The notes under the pieces were generated by a model. It was not told where the DNA came from and made no database searches. It saw only the letters and a list, made by a program, of their open reading frames with translations. From CAZVLE01 sp964627855 (GTDB lineage: Bacteria > Bacillota > Dethiobacteria > DTU022), in contig CAZVLE010000047.1 in assembly GCA_964627855.1 (NCBI GenBank), positions 1 through 64,000 on the forward strand: a DNA stretch of 64,000 nucleotides. Direction: 5' to 3'. The position numbers were made by a program, and so were the translations under genes. Each line of letters starts with the position of its first letter. Position 1 is the stretch's first letter. Shown here in pieces: positions 25,761-34,932 of the stretch.

Positions 25761-26942
25761 GTGAAAAGATTTCTTGAAGGATTGGATAAAGGATTACCGA
25801 TGCTCGTTGATACAACCCTTAGAGATGGTGAACAGACTGCCGGAGTTGTTTTTTCCAACAGGGAGAAGCTGCGAATAGCCAAAATGCTCGATAATCTTGG
25901 TGTTCATCAAATTGAGGCCGGTATACCGGTGATGGGCGGAGATGAAAAAGAAGTCATTAAGGAGATTGTTTCATATAATTTAGGAGCAAGTATAATGGCC
26001 TGGAACAGGGCAAACATTGAAGACGTGAAGCACTCAGTTGATTGCGGTGTTGACGCTGTGGCTATATCTATTTCCACCTCAGATATTCACATTGCCCACA
26101 AGCTGAGAACTTCACGGCAATGGGTCTTGGATAGCATGACCAAGGCAGTAGAATTTGCCAGTAAACATAACTTCTATATATCTGTCAACGCTGAAGATGC
26201 TTCGCGCAGTGATATGGACTTTTTAGTTGAGTTTGCCCTTCAGGCCCGGTCAGCAGGAGCAAACCGGTTGCGTTTTTGTGATACAATCGGCGTTCTTGAG
26301 CCATTTAAGACCTACGACATTATCAGTGAACTGATCGATAAAACCGATATGGATATCGAGATGCACACGCATAATGATTTTGGGATGGCCACAGCAAATG
26401 CCCTGGCCGGTTTAAAAGCAGGGGCACGTTTTATCGGAGTAACCATTAACGGTCTTGGCGAAAGGGCAGGCAATGCAGCCCTTGAAGAGGTGGCAATGGC
26501 TTTGAAGCATTTATTTGATGTAAACCTGGGAGTTAATACAAAAGATTTTCAGAATCTCTGTGAGTATGTTGCCCGGGCATCGGGCCGGCAATTGTATCCC
26601 GGAAAACCGATCGTCGGTTCCAATACCTTTGCTCACGAATCCGGTATTCATGCCGATGGGGTTTTAAAACATCCATCAACTTACGAGGTTTTTAGCCCAG
26701 AGGATGTTGGCCTGGAGAGGCAGATCGTTATCGGCAAGCATTCCGGTTCGAAAGCGATTAAAATGAAGTTTGTAGAATACGGAATTGACCTTTCTGATGA
26801 GGAGGCGGCAGACCTGCTGGAAGCAGTCCGGGAGGTAACAGTTGATTTAAAAAGGACTCTTTTTGATAAAGAGCTAATCTATATCTATGAAGACTACCTT
26901 TATGAGAAGATCAAGACACCGGCGAGGAATGATCAAGGTTAG
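25761..26942 (+). CDS. Homocitrate synthase-like acyltransferase (NifV / DRE-TIM family)
   Basis: Condenses acetyl-CoA with a 2-oxo acid. The 393-residue TIM-barrel protein has DTTLRDGEQTAGVVF with the catalytic RDGEQ, MHTHNDFGMATANALAG with the metal-binding HxH, and NGLGERAGNAALEE. AEDASRSD and GSNTFAHESGIHADGVLKHP are characteristic of the NifV-type homocitrate synthases. It lacks the C-terminal regulatory domain found in the leuA product at 54364. GTG 25761 follows AAAGGAGG by 12 bases. No nif or lysine-pathway genes are present in the window, so homocitrate, citramalate or another product is possible. Confidence 0.8.
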   Translation: MKRFLEGLDKGLPMLVDTTLRDGEQTAGVVFSNREKLRIAKMLDNLGVHQIEAGIPVMGGDEKEVIKEIVSYNLGASIMAWNRANIEDVKHSVDCGVDAVAISISTSDIHIAHKLRTSRQWVLDSMTKAVEFASKHNFYISVNAEDASRSDMDFLVEFALQARSAGANRLRFCDTIGVLEPFKTYDIISELIDKTDMDIEMHTHNDFGMATANALAGLKAGARFIGVTINGLGERAGNAALEEVAMALKHLFDVNLGVNTKDFQNLCEYVARASGRQLYPGKPIVGSNTFAHESGIHADGVLKHPSTYEVFSPEDVGLERQIVIGKHSGSKAIKMKFVEYGIDLSDEEAADLLEAVREVTVDLKRTLFDKELIYIYEDYLYEKIKTPARNDQG

Positions 26943-26943
26943 C

Positions 26944-27909
26944 ATGATTAAAGAGCAGGAAAAGAAAGATCATTATTGGATTGTAGATATCGGTGGTACA
27001 AAAATTTTACTGGTAATCATTGATAACAGCGGCCGGATTTTGTTTCGGGAAAAAACTGAAACACCCAAACCATCAGAACCTGATGCTGTTGTCGATGAAG
27101 TTTGCTCAATTATTGAGAGAGTTAGTCTTGAAGGCAGTATTCCTGAGTTGGACAAGCCATCACAGATTGGGGTTTGTATGGCCGGTTTTGTCGATCACGA
27201 AAGTGGCCTTGTTTATCTCGCCCCGAACCTTAAATGGCTGAAGCCGGTTCCCCTTGGCGAAATCCTTGCTGAAAGATTATCTTGCTCAACCCTTGTTGAA
27301 AACGATGCTAATGCGGCAGTCGTTGGAGAAGCAATCTTTGGCTCTGCCCGCGGTCATAACCATGTGATTTATATTACGATCAGCACAGGTATCGGCAGCG
27401 GTCTATTTCTGGATGGACGTCTCTATCGTGGGTCCGGGGGCTTTTCCGGAGAAATCGGCCATTTGAAGCCTTATGGCAAGGGACGTACCTGCAAGTGCGG
27501 GGGTGCAGATTGTCTTGAAACGTGGGCCTCGGGAACTGCCATAACAGATAGTGCAAAATCTTTGTGGGGTGATGATGAAGTTGAAGAGGGACCGATTACA
27601 ACCGAGTGGGTTTTCAAACAGGCTGATGCAGGAAATGAGCTGGCTAAAAAAATTATTGACCAGGCAGCTGATACTGCCGGCACAGGCCTTTCTAACCTTG
27701 TCAATATCCTGAACCCTTCTTGCATTGTTATTGGTGGCGGTGTTGCTTCTAACAGACCTGATTACTTTAATAGAGCTTCGTCACGGATGATTCGTGATGC
27801 TGCCGGCCCATCGGTGGAAATCAGCTCAGTTAAAGTGCTACCTTCTCAATTGGAGCCGGAAGCCGGCATTTGGGGCATGTATGCTCTTTTAACCGGGCAG
27901 GCGGTGTGA
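26944..27909 (+). CDS. ROK-family sugar kinase (glucokinase-like)
   Basis: ATP-dependent sugar kinase of about 321 residues. It has the phosphate motif DIGGTK, the ENDANAAVVGE catalytic region, STGIGSG, the conserved EIGHL, and the ROK zinc site CKCGGADCLE. ATG 26944 begins two bases after the upstream stop and has AAGG six bases before it; other in-frame ATGs lie inside the upstream gene. Glucose is the usual substrate of this subgroup, but allose or N-acetylmannosamine kinases are similar. Confidence 0.85.
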   Translation: MIKEQEKKDHYWIVDIGGTKILLVIIDNSGRILFREKTETPKPSEPDAVVDEVCSIIERVSLEGSIPELDKPSQIGVCMAGFVDHESGLVYLAPNLKWLKPVPLGEILAERLSCSTLVENDANAAVVGEAIFGSARGHNHVIYITISTGIGSGLFLDGRLYRGSGGFSGEIGHLKPYGKGRTCKCGGADCLETWASGTAITDSAKSLWGDDEVEEGPITTEWVFKQADAGNELAKKIIDQAADTAGTGLSNLVNILNPSCIVIGGGVASNRPDYFNRASSRMIRDAAGPSVEISSVKVLPSQLEPEAGIWGMYALLTGQAV

Positions 27910-27915
27910 TTTAAA

Positions 27916-28614
27916 ATGAACAACCTCAACAATAGCCTTGAAACCCTCGAGAATATTGAAGCTTTTGAATACATTTTTGAAATGCTGGATTTAATGATAG
28001 CCAGGTTTGGAGCTCTTGGCATTGCGGTCGCTATGTTTGCTGAAAGCGCCGGTGTGCCATTTGCTTCTGCGATTGTCTTGCTGACTGCGGGAACGATGAT
28101 TTTAAGGGGAACTGTTTCCTTCTGGTCAATTCTATTAGCATCGACAGTTGGCATAACACTGGGAAGCATCTTTAGTTATTTTCTTGGTATGCTTGGCAGT
28201 ATAGTTGGGAAAAAAGTTAAGACCTCTTTTTTCCATCACCAGATTGAGAGGTATGACCAAAGCATAGATGACTCACCTTCACGAATAGCAAAATTATGGC
28301 GTAAATACGGCAATTTTTCAATTTTCATGGCCCAGCTCTGGGGTGTTACGCGAACCTTTATTTCCTATCCGGCCGGGGCTATGAAAATGAATATTCACCT
28401 TTTTATCGTTTATACATTTCTAGGGGGAGCTCTGTTTAGTTTAGCGGCAATCCTTCTTAGCATAACCCTGACCAGCACTGTTAGCTTGACCTTAAAAATG
28501 ATCAAATTTCTATCGGGTTTATCGCCCTGGCTGATTGCCCTGCCTGTTGGAATTTTATTGTTTTTGATCTATCTTTATTTTCACTACTTCAAAGCAAAAA
28601 AATCTTCGCTCTAG
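27916..28614 (+). CDS. DedA-family membrane protein
   Basis: 232-residue integral membrane protein. The DedA/SNARE-associated core begins with AMFAESAGVPFASAIVLLTAG and includes the conserved GNFSIFMAQLWGVTRTFISYPAG segment with its functional Arg. Several hydrophobic segments flank these. Members are thought to move undecaprenyl-phosphate or phospholipids across the membrane. It follows the ROK kinase gene by 6 bp, but a shared role is not obvious. Confidence 0.85.
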   Translation: MNNLNNSLETLENIEAFEYIFEMLDLMIARFGALGIAVAMFAESAGVPFASAIVLLTAGTMILRGTVSFWSILLASTVGITLGSIFSYFLGMLGSIVGKKVKTSFFHHQIERYDQSIDDSPSRIAKLWRKYGNFSIFMAQLWGVTRTFISYPAGAMKMNIHLFIVYTFLGGALFSLAAILLSITLTSTVSLTLKMIKFLSGLSPWLIALPVGILLFLIYLYFHYFKAKKSSL

Positions 28615-28778
28615 AACATTTCAGGTCAGCCCTCAAGGTCAGATGTGGGCAACGGCATAACTGCCGTCAGCTATTAATCTCTGGCGGGCAATGTTTGACT
28701 GAGCCGGCTGGAAAGATTATTATAATAATAAGATCATCATACCTTTAGCAGGTATGAGGCGGGAGATGATGTCTATTT

Positions 28779-28994
28779 ATGGGCAAGACAAGATACAGTC
28801 TCAGGGTGTACAACGAACGCTGTAAGGACTGTGGCATTTGTTTTGAGTTCTGCCCCAAGAAAAACCTCAAGGCAAGTGAAGATGGAAGCCCAGAATTAAT
28901 TAATCCGGATGACTGTACCGGCTGTAAGCTATGCGAATACCTCTGCCCTGACTTTGCTATCCAGGTCCAAAAAGAAGAGAGAGCAGATAGTTAG
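28779..28994 (+). CDS. Small 2[4Fe-4S] ferredoxin (KorD/VorD delta-subunit-like)
   Basis: 71-residue electron carrier with two CxxCxxCxxxC sites: CKDCGICFEFCP and CTGCKLCEYLCP. The insert KKNLKASEDGSPELINPDD between them is typical of the delta subunits of 2-oxoacid:ferredoxin oxidoreductases. No alpha, beta or gamma genes follow, so it may act alone or serve a complex elsewhere. A hairpin CATACC/GGTATG (28738-28756) and GGGAG lie upstream. A terminator follows at 29111. Confidence 0.85.
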   Translation: MGKTRYSLRVYNERCKDCGICFEFCPKKNLKASEDGSPELINPDDCTGCKLCEYLCPDFAIQVQKEERADS

Positions 28995-29110
28995 GAGTAT
29001 TTGCAGTCAGTGGATATTTTTGTTGTCTTCAATGGAATTAATTGTTGCTTTTAGCAAATATGAAGTTGGGGTTATGGAATAGAAACAAAAGTTAAATGAT
29101 TGTGGCAATA

Positions 29111-29137
29111 AAACACCTTTTTACAATGGTGTTTTTT
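29111..29137 (+). terminator. Rho-independent terminator after the ferredoxin region
   Basis: AAACACC (29111-29117) pairs with GGTGTTT (29128-29134) and the T-run extends to 29137. A TATAAT box at 29140-29145 just after it may start the miaB operon, although no good -35 is present. Confidence 0.65.
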
Positions 29138-29166
29138 GTTATAATGGGGAAAAGGGAGGTTAGTAT

Positions 29167-30543
29167 TTGAACCAGGTTTTATATGAAAAGGCTGATGAGG
29201 CCGGACAGATCGGTGAAGGTAAAACATATTATTTAATTACTTTCGGCTGCCAGATGAACGAACATGATTCAGAAGTTATCATGGCCATGCTTGAAGGTAT
29301 CGGATACAGTCAGGCGACAGCTGCTGAAGAGGCAGATCTTATCATGATTAACACCTGTGCTGTGCGAAAAAAACCAGAAGATAAAGTGGCTTCCCTGCTT
29401 GGTAAGTATGCTGCTTTAAAAAAAGATAATAGTAATTTACTGATCGCTGTTGGTGGGTGTATGGCACAGCAGGAAGATGTCGTAAAATATTTAAGTGAAC
29501 GTTTTGAATTTGTTGATCTATTGTTTGGAACCCACGCTCTGCCCCGCCTGCCTGAATTACTCTACAAAGCATCCAGGCAAAAAAAGACAGTAATTGCTCT
29601 TGATGAAAGTGACCTGGACAGGGAAAATCTGCCAATATCACGTAAAAGCGCATACAAGGCTTGGATACCGATAATCTATGGCTGTAATAATTATTGTTCA
29701 TATTGTGTTGTCCCATATGTTAGAGGAAGGGAACGCAGTAGAAAGCCTGATCAGATTATTAAAGAAGCTGTTGAACTGGCCGAACAAGGTTATTTGGAGA
29801 TTACCTTACTTGGGCAAAATGTCAATTCCTATGGCCATGATCTGCCTCTTAATATTACCTTTGCCGGATTGTTGGCCGAGCTTGACAGCGTCAAGGGCAT
29901 TGAGCGTATTCGTTTCATGACCTCACACCCAAAAGACCTTTCAACGGAATTGATTAATGTGGTAGCAGGCGGGCAAAAAATCTGCGAGCACTTTCATCTT
30001 CCTGTCCAATCAGGCAGTAACCGCATTTTAAAAACAATGAACCGTCGTTATAACCGCGAACAATACCTTGCTCTTATTGGTGAAATCAAGAGCGCCGTTA
30101 GTGATGTGGCGATTACTTCAGATCTGATTGTCGGATTCCCTGGCGAGGAGGAAGAAGATCTGATGCAAACGGCTGATTTACTGAAAAAAGCCCGATTCGA
30201 TAATGCCTTTTCGTTTATCTATTCCAAACGTATGCATACAGCAGCTGCAAGTCTTAATGATACCCTTTCACATGAACAAAAAGAAAAGCGCCTTCAGTAT
30301 CTTAACAACATCCAGCATCAGATCAGTAAAGAGATTAATGCACTGCTGGCCGATCGGATTATCGAAGTATTGGTAGAGGGTCCCAGCAAGAACAATCCCA
30401 GCCTGCAAACAGGAAGAACAAGGAGCAATAAACTGGTTCATTTTAATTCGACCGCGAATCTTGAAGGACAGCTGGTTAAGGTAAAAATTACCGATGTGCG
30501 CACCTGGAACCTGATTGGTGAACTGGAAGGAGACTATTCTTGA
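29167..30543 (+). CDS. miaB: tRNA-2-methylthio-N6-dimethylallyladenosine synthase MiaB
   Basis: Radical-SAM methylthiotransferase that acts on A37 of tRNAs. The 458-residue chain has an N-terminal UPF0004 domain with FGCQMNEHDSE and further Cys in NTCAVR and GGCMAQ for the auxiliary cluster. The radical-SAM motif is CNNYCSYCVVPYVRGRERSR, and a C-terminal TRAM domain ends the protein. The start is TTG 29167 behind GGGAGG. It overlaps mutS by four bases, and miaA, which makes its substrate, is three genes downstream. Confidence 0.96.
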   Translation: MNQVLYEKADEAGQIGEGKTYYLITFGCQMNEHDSEVIMAMLEGIGYSQATAAEEADLIMINTCAVRKKPEDKVASLLGKYAALKKDNSNLLIAVGGCMAQQEDVVKYLSERFEFVDLLFGTHALPRLPELLYKASRQKKTVIALDESDLDRENLPISRKSAYKAWIPIIYGCNNYCSYCVVPYVRGRERSRKPDQIIKEAVELAEQGYLEITLLGQNVNSYGHDLPLNITFAGLLAELDSVKGIERIRFMTSHPKDLSTELINVVAGGQKICEHFHLPVQSGSNRILKTMNRRYNREQYLALIGEIKSAVSDVAITSDLIVGFPGEEEEDLMQTADLLKKARFDNAFSFIYSKRMHTAAASLNDTLSHEQKEKRLQYLNNIQHQISKEINALLADRIIEVLVEGPSKNNPSLQTGRTRSNKLVHFNSTANLEGQLVKVKITDVRTWNLIGELEGDYS

Positions 30544-33170
30544 CTCGTAACAGCCCGATGATGGAACAATACAAAGCTGTTAAGGCCAGACATCCCGATA
30601 AACTGTTGATGTTTCAGGTCGGGGATTTCTATGAATTATTTTTTGATGATGCCGAAGTGGCGGCGAGGGAAATGGGGATTGCCCTGACTTCACGAGACGC
30701 CGGCAGTGAGAACCCTATACCCCTGGCCGGGGTGCCGATTCATGCTGCAGAAACATACCTTAACAGGCTCCTTAAAAAGGGTTTCAAGGTGGTTGTATGT
30801 GACCAGGTGGAAAGCGCTTCTCAGGCCAAGGGACTGGTTCGTCGCGAAATAACCCGTATTTTAACACCCGGCACCGTAACTGACCCTGAGATGTTGGATG
30901 AAGGTTTGAATAATTTCTTAGCCGTGCTTGTTGAAGAGGGAAGCAGCGCTTATGGCCTCGCGGCCGTTGATATTTCCACCGGTGATTTTTTAGCTACAGA
31001 GCAAAGAGGGGAAGAAGCCTGGGCGATCATAATCGATCAGTTGCGGCGTTTTCAGCCGTCGGAAATTCTCTGTGGCTCAGAAGATTTACATCAGAAATGC
31101 TCCAAAACCCTTAAAATTAATCACATCGGCTTAATCGATAGGCTTCCAAATGTACCTGACTTAAAGCAGTCAAATGATCTGATTACCGAACAGTGGGACA
31201 GGGAAACCTGGCAAAGTCTGAACCTTGAACAATATCCTCTTGCTGCTTGCGCAACTGGGGCAGCCCTTACCTACCTCAGACTATTACAACAATTGCCGGC
31301 TGAAAAAAAGCATTTTCACGAACTAAGACTTTACTTTAACAGGCAGGTCATGGTTATTGATAACATTACCAGCCGCAATCTGGAATTAACGCAATCATTG
31401 CGTGAGGGGGTAAAACAGGGCAGCCTTCTGGCCTTTATTGATCGCTGTATGACCGGGATGGGGCGCAGAATGCTGCGGCGCTGGCTGGAAGAACCACTTA
31501 TTGACCGCCCGGCAATTGAGGATAGACTCGATGCTGTTGGAGAACTTGTTGACAAGCCCTTAGAAAGAAGGGACTTGCGAAAATTACTTGATGAAATTTT
31601 CGATCTGGAACGTTTCTGCAGCCGCCTTTCCTATCAGCGTATCAATGCCCGTGATCTTGTAACCCTGAAAAACAGTCTATTCCTTTTCAAACCTTTAAAA
31701 GAATTACTGTCCAGCCTCAACACTGCCTATTTAGTTACAATTAATAACTGTTTGCCTCTATTTAATGATCTGGCTGAATTGCTGGACATAGCTGTAGTTG
31801 AAGATCCTCCGCTTGCTCTAAAAGAAGGAGGGCTTTTTAAGACCGGCTATAGTAAAGAGCTAGATGAGTTGAAAAAAATATCAACAGAAGGACGAGATCT
31901 TCTAATTGATTATGAAAAAAATGAACGATCGCGAACCGGAATCAAATCTTTACGGGTGGGTTATAACCGCAACTTTGGTTATTATCTGGAGGTTACAAGG
32001 AGCAATCTTGATCTGGTTCCTCCCGAATACAATCGCAAACAGACCCTGGTAAATGCTGAACGTTTCACAACCGATGAACTGCAGCAGATGGAGGAGCAAA
32101 TAAGCGGGGCTAAAGATAAAATGATGATACTCGAGTATCAGCTATTTGAATCCCTGCGAGAGCAGGTTTCCACTTACGGGGAGGCCCTTCAGGCTGCTTC
32201 ATATCAACTGGCTTCTCTTGACTGCCTGCAAAGCCTGGCAGAGTGTGCCGAAAAAAATCATTACTGCCGGCCTTATTTTGCCGATAACAAAAAAATGCTG
32301 ATCCGGCAGGGTCGTCACCCCGTTGTTGAGCAGCTCAGTTTTGAAAGATTTGTGCCAAATGACATCAGCATGAATCACGACCATTATCTGCTGATTATTA
32401 CAGGTCCCAACATGGCCGGTAAAAGCACCTATATTCGCAGCGCTGCCCTGATTGCCCTTATGGCCCAGATGGGTAGTTTTGTGCCGGCAGAAAAGGCTGA
32501 GTTGCCGATCCTCGACCGTATCTTTGCCAGGGTCGGAGCGAGTGACGATCTTAGCCGAGGCCACAGCACATTCATGGTAGAAATGCAGGAAACAGCGACC
32601 ATCTTGAGAGAAGCTACCGCTGATAGCCTGGTTATTCTTGATGAAATCGGACGAGGTACCAGCACCTACGATGGCCTCAGTATTGCCCGCAGTGTTATAG
32701 AGTATATGAGCCGCAGAATCAAGGCAAAAACTCTTTTTTCGACACACTATCATGAGCTAACGAAACTGGAGGGTGAATTGCCGGGTGCTAAGAATTATAC
32801 CATGGCCATCAAGGAGAAAGGTAAAGAGGTAATATTTTTACGCCAGGTTATTCCAGGGCGTTCAGATAAAAGTTATGGTATCAATGTAGCCCGCCTGGCC
32901 GGAGTTCCTCCTGAAGTATTGGTCAGGGCTGAAATTATTCTCTCAGAATTAGAACTATCCGCATCTTCTGCTGCAGAGCAGCAATTGAGCCTGGTGCCCA
33001 TGTTTACCGTACCGGAACAGGATCACCAGGCTGAATTAGCTGTGGCCGAAAAACTCAAAGAAGTTGATCTTAATAGGCTTACACCACTTGAAGCGCTGCA
33101 AAAACTATATGAATTACAGTTGGAACTGCTTGAAAGAGAAAAAACCGGAGACATTCACGTTGACTCCTGA
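30540..33170 (+). CDS. mutS: DNA mismatch repair ATPase MutS
   Basis: Recognises mismatches and recruits MutL. The 876-residue protein starts at TTG 30540, overlapping miaB (TTGA). Near the N-terminus is the mismatch-wedge motif VGDFYELFFDDA, with the Phe-x-Glu mismatch wedge region. The ATPase at about 620-800 has P-loop GPNMAGKSTYIRS, the GRGTSTYDG region and FSTHYHEL. The length and domain order are standard for MutS1. Confidence 0.96.
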   Translation: MTRNSPMMEQYKAVKARHPDKLLMFQVGDFYELFFDDAEVAAREMGIALTSRDAGSENPIPLAGVPIHAAETYLNRLLKKGFKVVVCDQVESASQAKGLVRREITRILTPGTVTDPEMLDEGLNNFLAVLVEEGSSAYGLAAVDISTGDFLATEQRGEEAWAIIIDQLRRFQPSEILCGSEDLHQKCSKTLKINHIGLIDRLPNVPDLKQSNDLITEQWDRETWQSLNLEQYPLAACATGAALTYLRLLQQLPAEKKHFHELRLYFNRQVMVIDNITSRNLELTQSLREGVKQGSLLAFIDRCMTGMGRRMLRRWLEEPLIDRPAIEDRLDAVGELVDKPLERRDLRKLLDEIFDLERFCSRLSYQRINARDLVTLKNSLFLFKPLKELLSSLNTAYLVTINNCLPLFNDLAELLDIAVVEDPPLALKEGGLFKTGYSKELDELKKISTEGRDLLIDYEKNERSRTGIKSLRVGYNRNFGYYLEVTRSNLDLVPPEYNRKQTLVNAERFTTDELQQMEEQISGAKDKMMILEYQLFESLREQVSTYGEALQAASYQLASLDCLQSLAECAEKNHYCRPYFADNKKMLIRQGRHPVVEQLSFERFVPNDISMNHDHYLLIITGPNMAGKSTYIRSAALIALMAQMGSFVPAEKAELPILDRIFARVGASDDLSRGHSTFMVEMQETATILREATADSLVILDEIGRGTSTYDGLSIARSVIEYMSRRIKAKTLFSTHYHELTKLEGELPGAKNYTMAIKEKGKEVIFLRQVIPGRSDKSYGINVARLAGVPPEVLVRAEIILSELELSASSAAEQQLSLVPMFTVPEQDHQAELAVAEKLKEVDLNRLTPLEALQKLYELQLELLEREKTGDIHVDS

Positions 33171-33189
33171 AAGGGACCCGGGCTAACAG

Positions 33190-34929
33190 ATGAGCATCAG
33201 AGAGCTTGATAAAAAAACATCAGAACAGATTGCTGCCGGAGAAGTGATTGAAAACCCGGCATCGGTGGTTAAAGAGCTAATTGAAAATTCCATCGATGCC
33301 GGTGCTACACGGATCGAGGTATCAACAGAAGGTGGGGGCAAAAAGAGGATTGCTGTTACTGATAATGGCATCGGAATAAGCCCGGAAGAACTGCCTTTGG
33401 CTTTCAAACGTTTTGCAACCAGCAAGCTGAACCGACTCGACGATCTCGACAACCTTACCAGTTTGGGGTTCAGGGGTGAGGCCCTGCCCAGTATCGCTGC
33501 GGTTTCGAAAGTAACCATGGTATCTAGGATAAAGAGCAGGCTGGCTGGATCACAAATTGAAATTCACGGCGGTAATATAACCAACCACTGCGAGGCGGGA
33601 GCACCGCCCGGGACGAGGGTTGAGGTTAGAGATCTTTTTTTCAACACACCGGGACGTCAGAAATTTTTACGGGCAGATAGTGTAGAATCAAGCAGGATTA
33701 GTTCACTGCTAACTGCTCTGGCCCTGGCTCATCCGCAGGTAGCTTTCGTTCTAACAAGTAATGGAAAAAGACTTTTCAACTCTTCGGGAGACGGTGTTTT
33801 GCGCCATGTTATGGCTGAACTTTATGGAAATGACATTGCAGAAGCGCTATTGGAAATTAAGGGCAAAGAAGCGGCAATTAAGATGAATATAAGCGGTTAC
33901 ATAACTGTACCACATCAGACCAGGTCAACAAGGCGGTGGATAACCCTGATCATAAATGGCAGGATCATAAAGAACGCTCTGCTTGTCAATGCCCTGCAAC
34001 GCGGATACGGTGACTTGTTGCCTCGCAACCGCTTTCCGATGGCAGTACTGCACTTAAATCTACCCGGTCAGGAAATAGATGTCAATGTTCATCCTGCCAA
34101 AGAAGAGGTGCGTTTTCAGAAACCTGAGCTGATAAAAAACCTCCTTTACAGGACTGTAAAAGCGGCTCTTTTACAGGGTTATAACTTACCCGAATGGCCT
34201 GAAGCGGTACAACCAAAACACAGTGAAACTATTCCATCACTATTTGAAGCATCTGCTCATTATGAGCCAGGCCGGATTCACTTCAATGAAACTAATGTCA
34301 ATGCAAAAGTCCGAAAGAATGAAGATAGCGACGAAAAGAAAACCAGCGACCAGTACTACCTGATCGGCCAGTATTTACAGAGCTACCTGGTCGTGCAAAA
34401 GGATGATGACCTTTTACTTATCGATCAACATGCGGCACATGAAAGGGTCAATTATCACCATTTAAGCTGTCCTGAACCGAAACATAGGGAGGAAAGAGGG
34501 ATTCAGTTAACACTACCGCTAACCCTTGATCTGCCGATTGCTTGGCAGGAGCAAATGGCAACCTTAGTGCCTTTGCTCAGAGAATATGGATTTGATATTA
34601 ACCCAATTGATGACAACAGCTATGTTATCAGGGCCGTTCCGTTTATGGCCCGCAACCAGCCTGGTACTGAAGAACTATACGATATTTTAGCAGGATTGAT
34701 TGAGAAAGATAATTACAGCGAAGAGGAGAAACGCGAAGCAATCCGAAAAACGCTGGCCTGTCATCGCTCAGTTAAGGCCAGGCAGCATCTCTCACGGGCA
34801 GAAATGGAGCAACTGTTAAATGAATGGGCAGCAACTCCAGATTCGAATTTCTGTCCTCATGGAAGGCCAACGGTGATCAGTTTTGATCGATCTAAACTTG
34901 AAAAGAGTTTCCACCGCAAAGGGAATTGA
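33190..34929 (+). CDS. mutL: DNA mismatch repair protein MutL
   Basis: GHKL ATPase that couples MutS to strand incision, 579 residues. The N-terminal ATPase shows IAAGEVIENPASVVKELIEN, DNGIG and GFRGEALPS. The C-terminal domain carries endonuclease-type motifs: DQHAAHERVNYH, ACHRSVKA and CPHGRPT. In the DQHA(X)2E(X)4E metal motif the last Glu is replaced by His (ERVNYH rather than ERxxYE), while the others are kept. It starts 19 bp after mutS. Confidence 0.95.
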   Translation: MSIRELDKKTSEQIAAGEVIENPASVVKELIENSIDAGATRIEVSTEGGGKKRIAVTDNGIGISPEELPLAFKRFATSKLNRLDDLDNLTSLGFRGEALPSIAAVSKVTMVSRIKSRLAGSQIEIHGGNITNHCEAGAPPGTRVEVRDLFFNTPGRQKFLRADSVESSRISSLLTALALAHPQVAFVLTSNGKRLFNSSGDGVLRHVMAELYGNDIAEALLEIKGKEAAIKMNISGYITVPHQTRSTRRWITLIINGRIIKNALLVNALQRGYGDLLPRNRFPMAVLHLNLPGQEIDVNVHPAKEEVRFQKPELIKNLLYRTVKAALLQGYNLPEWPEAVQPKHSETIPSLFEASAHYEPGRIHFNETNVNAKVRKNEDSDEKKTSDQYYLIGQYLQSYLVVQKDDDLLLIDQHAAHERVNYHHLSCPEPKHREERGIQLTLPLTLDLPIAWQEQMATLVPLLREYGFDINPIDDNSYVIRAVPFMARNQPGTEELYDILAGLIEKDNYSEEEKREAIRKTLACHRSVKARQHLSRAEMEQLLNEWAATPDSNFCPHGRPTVISFDRSKLEKSFHRKGN

Positions 34930-34932
34930 CTG

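Noticed and set aside
25761..26942. Evidence for nitrogen fixation from the NifV-like gene
   Set aside because: No other nif gene is in the window, and NifV-like proteins have several roles.
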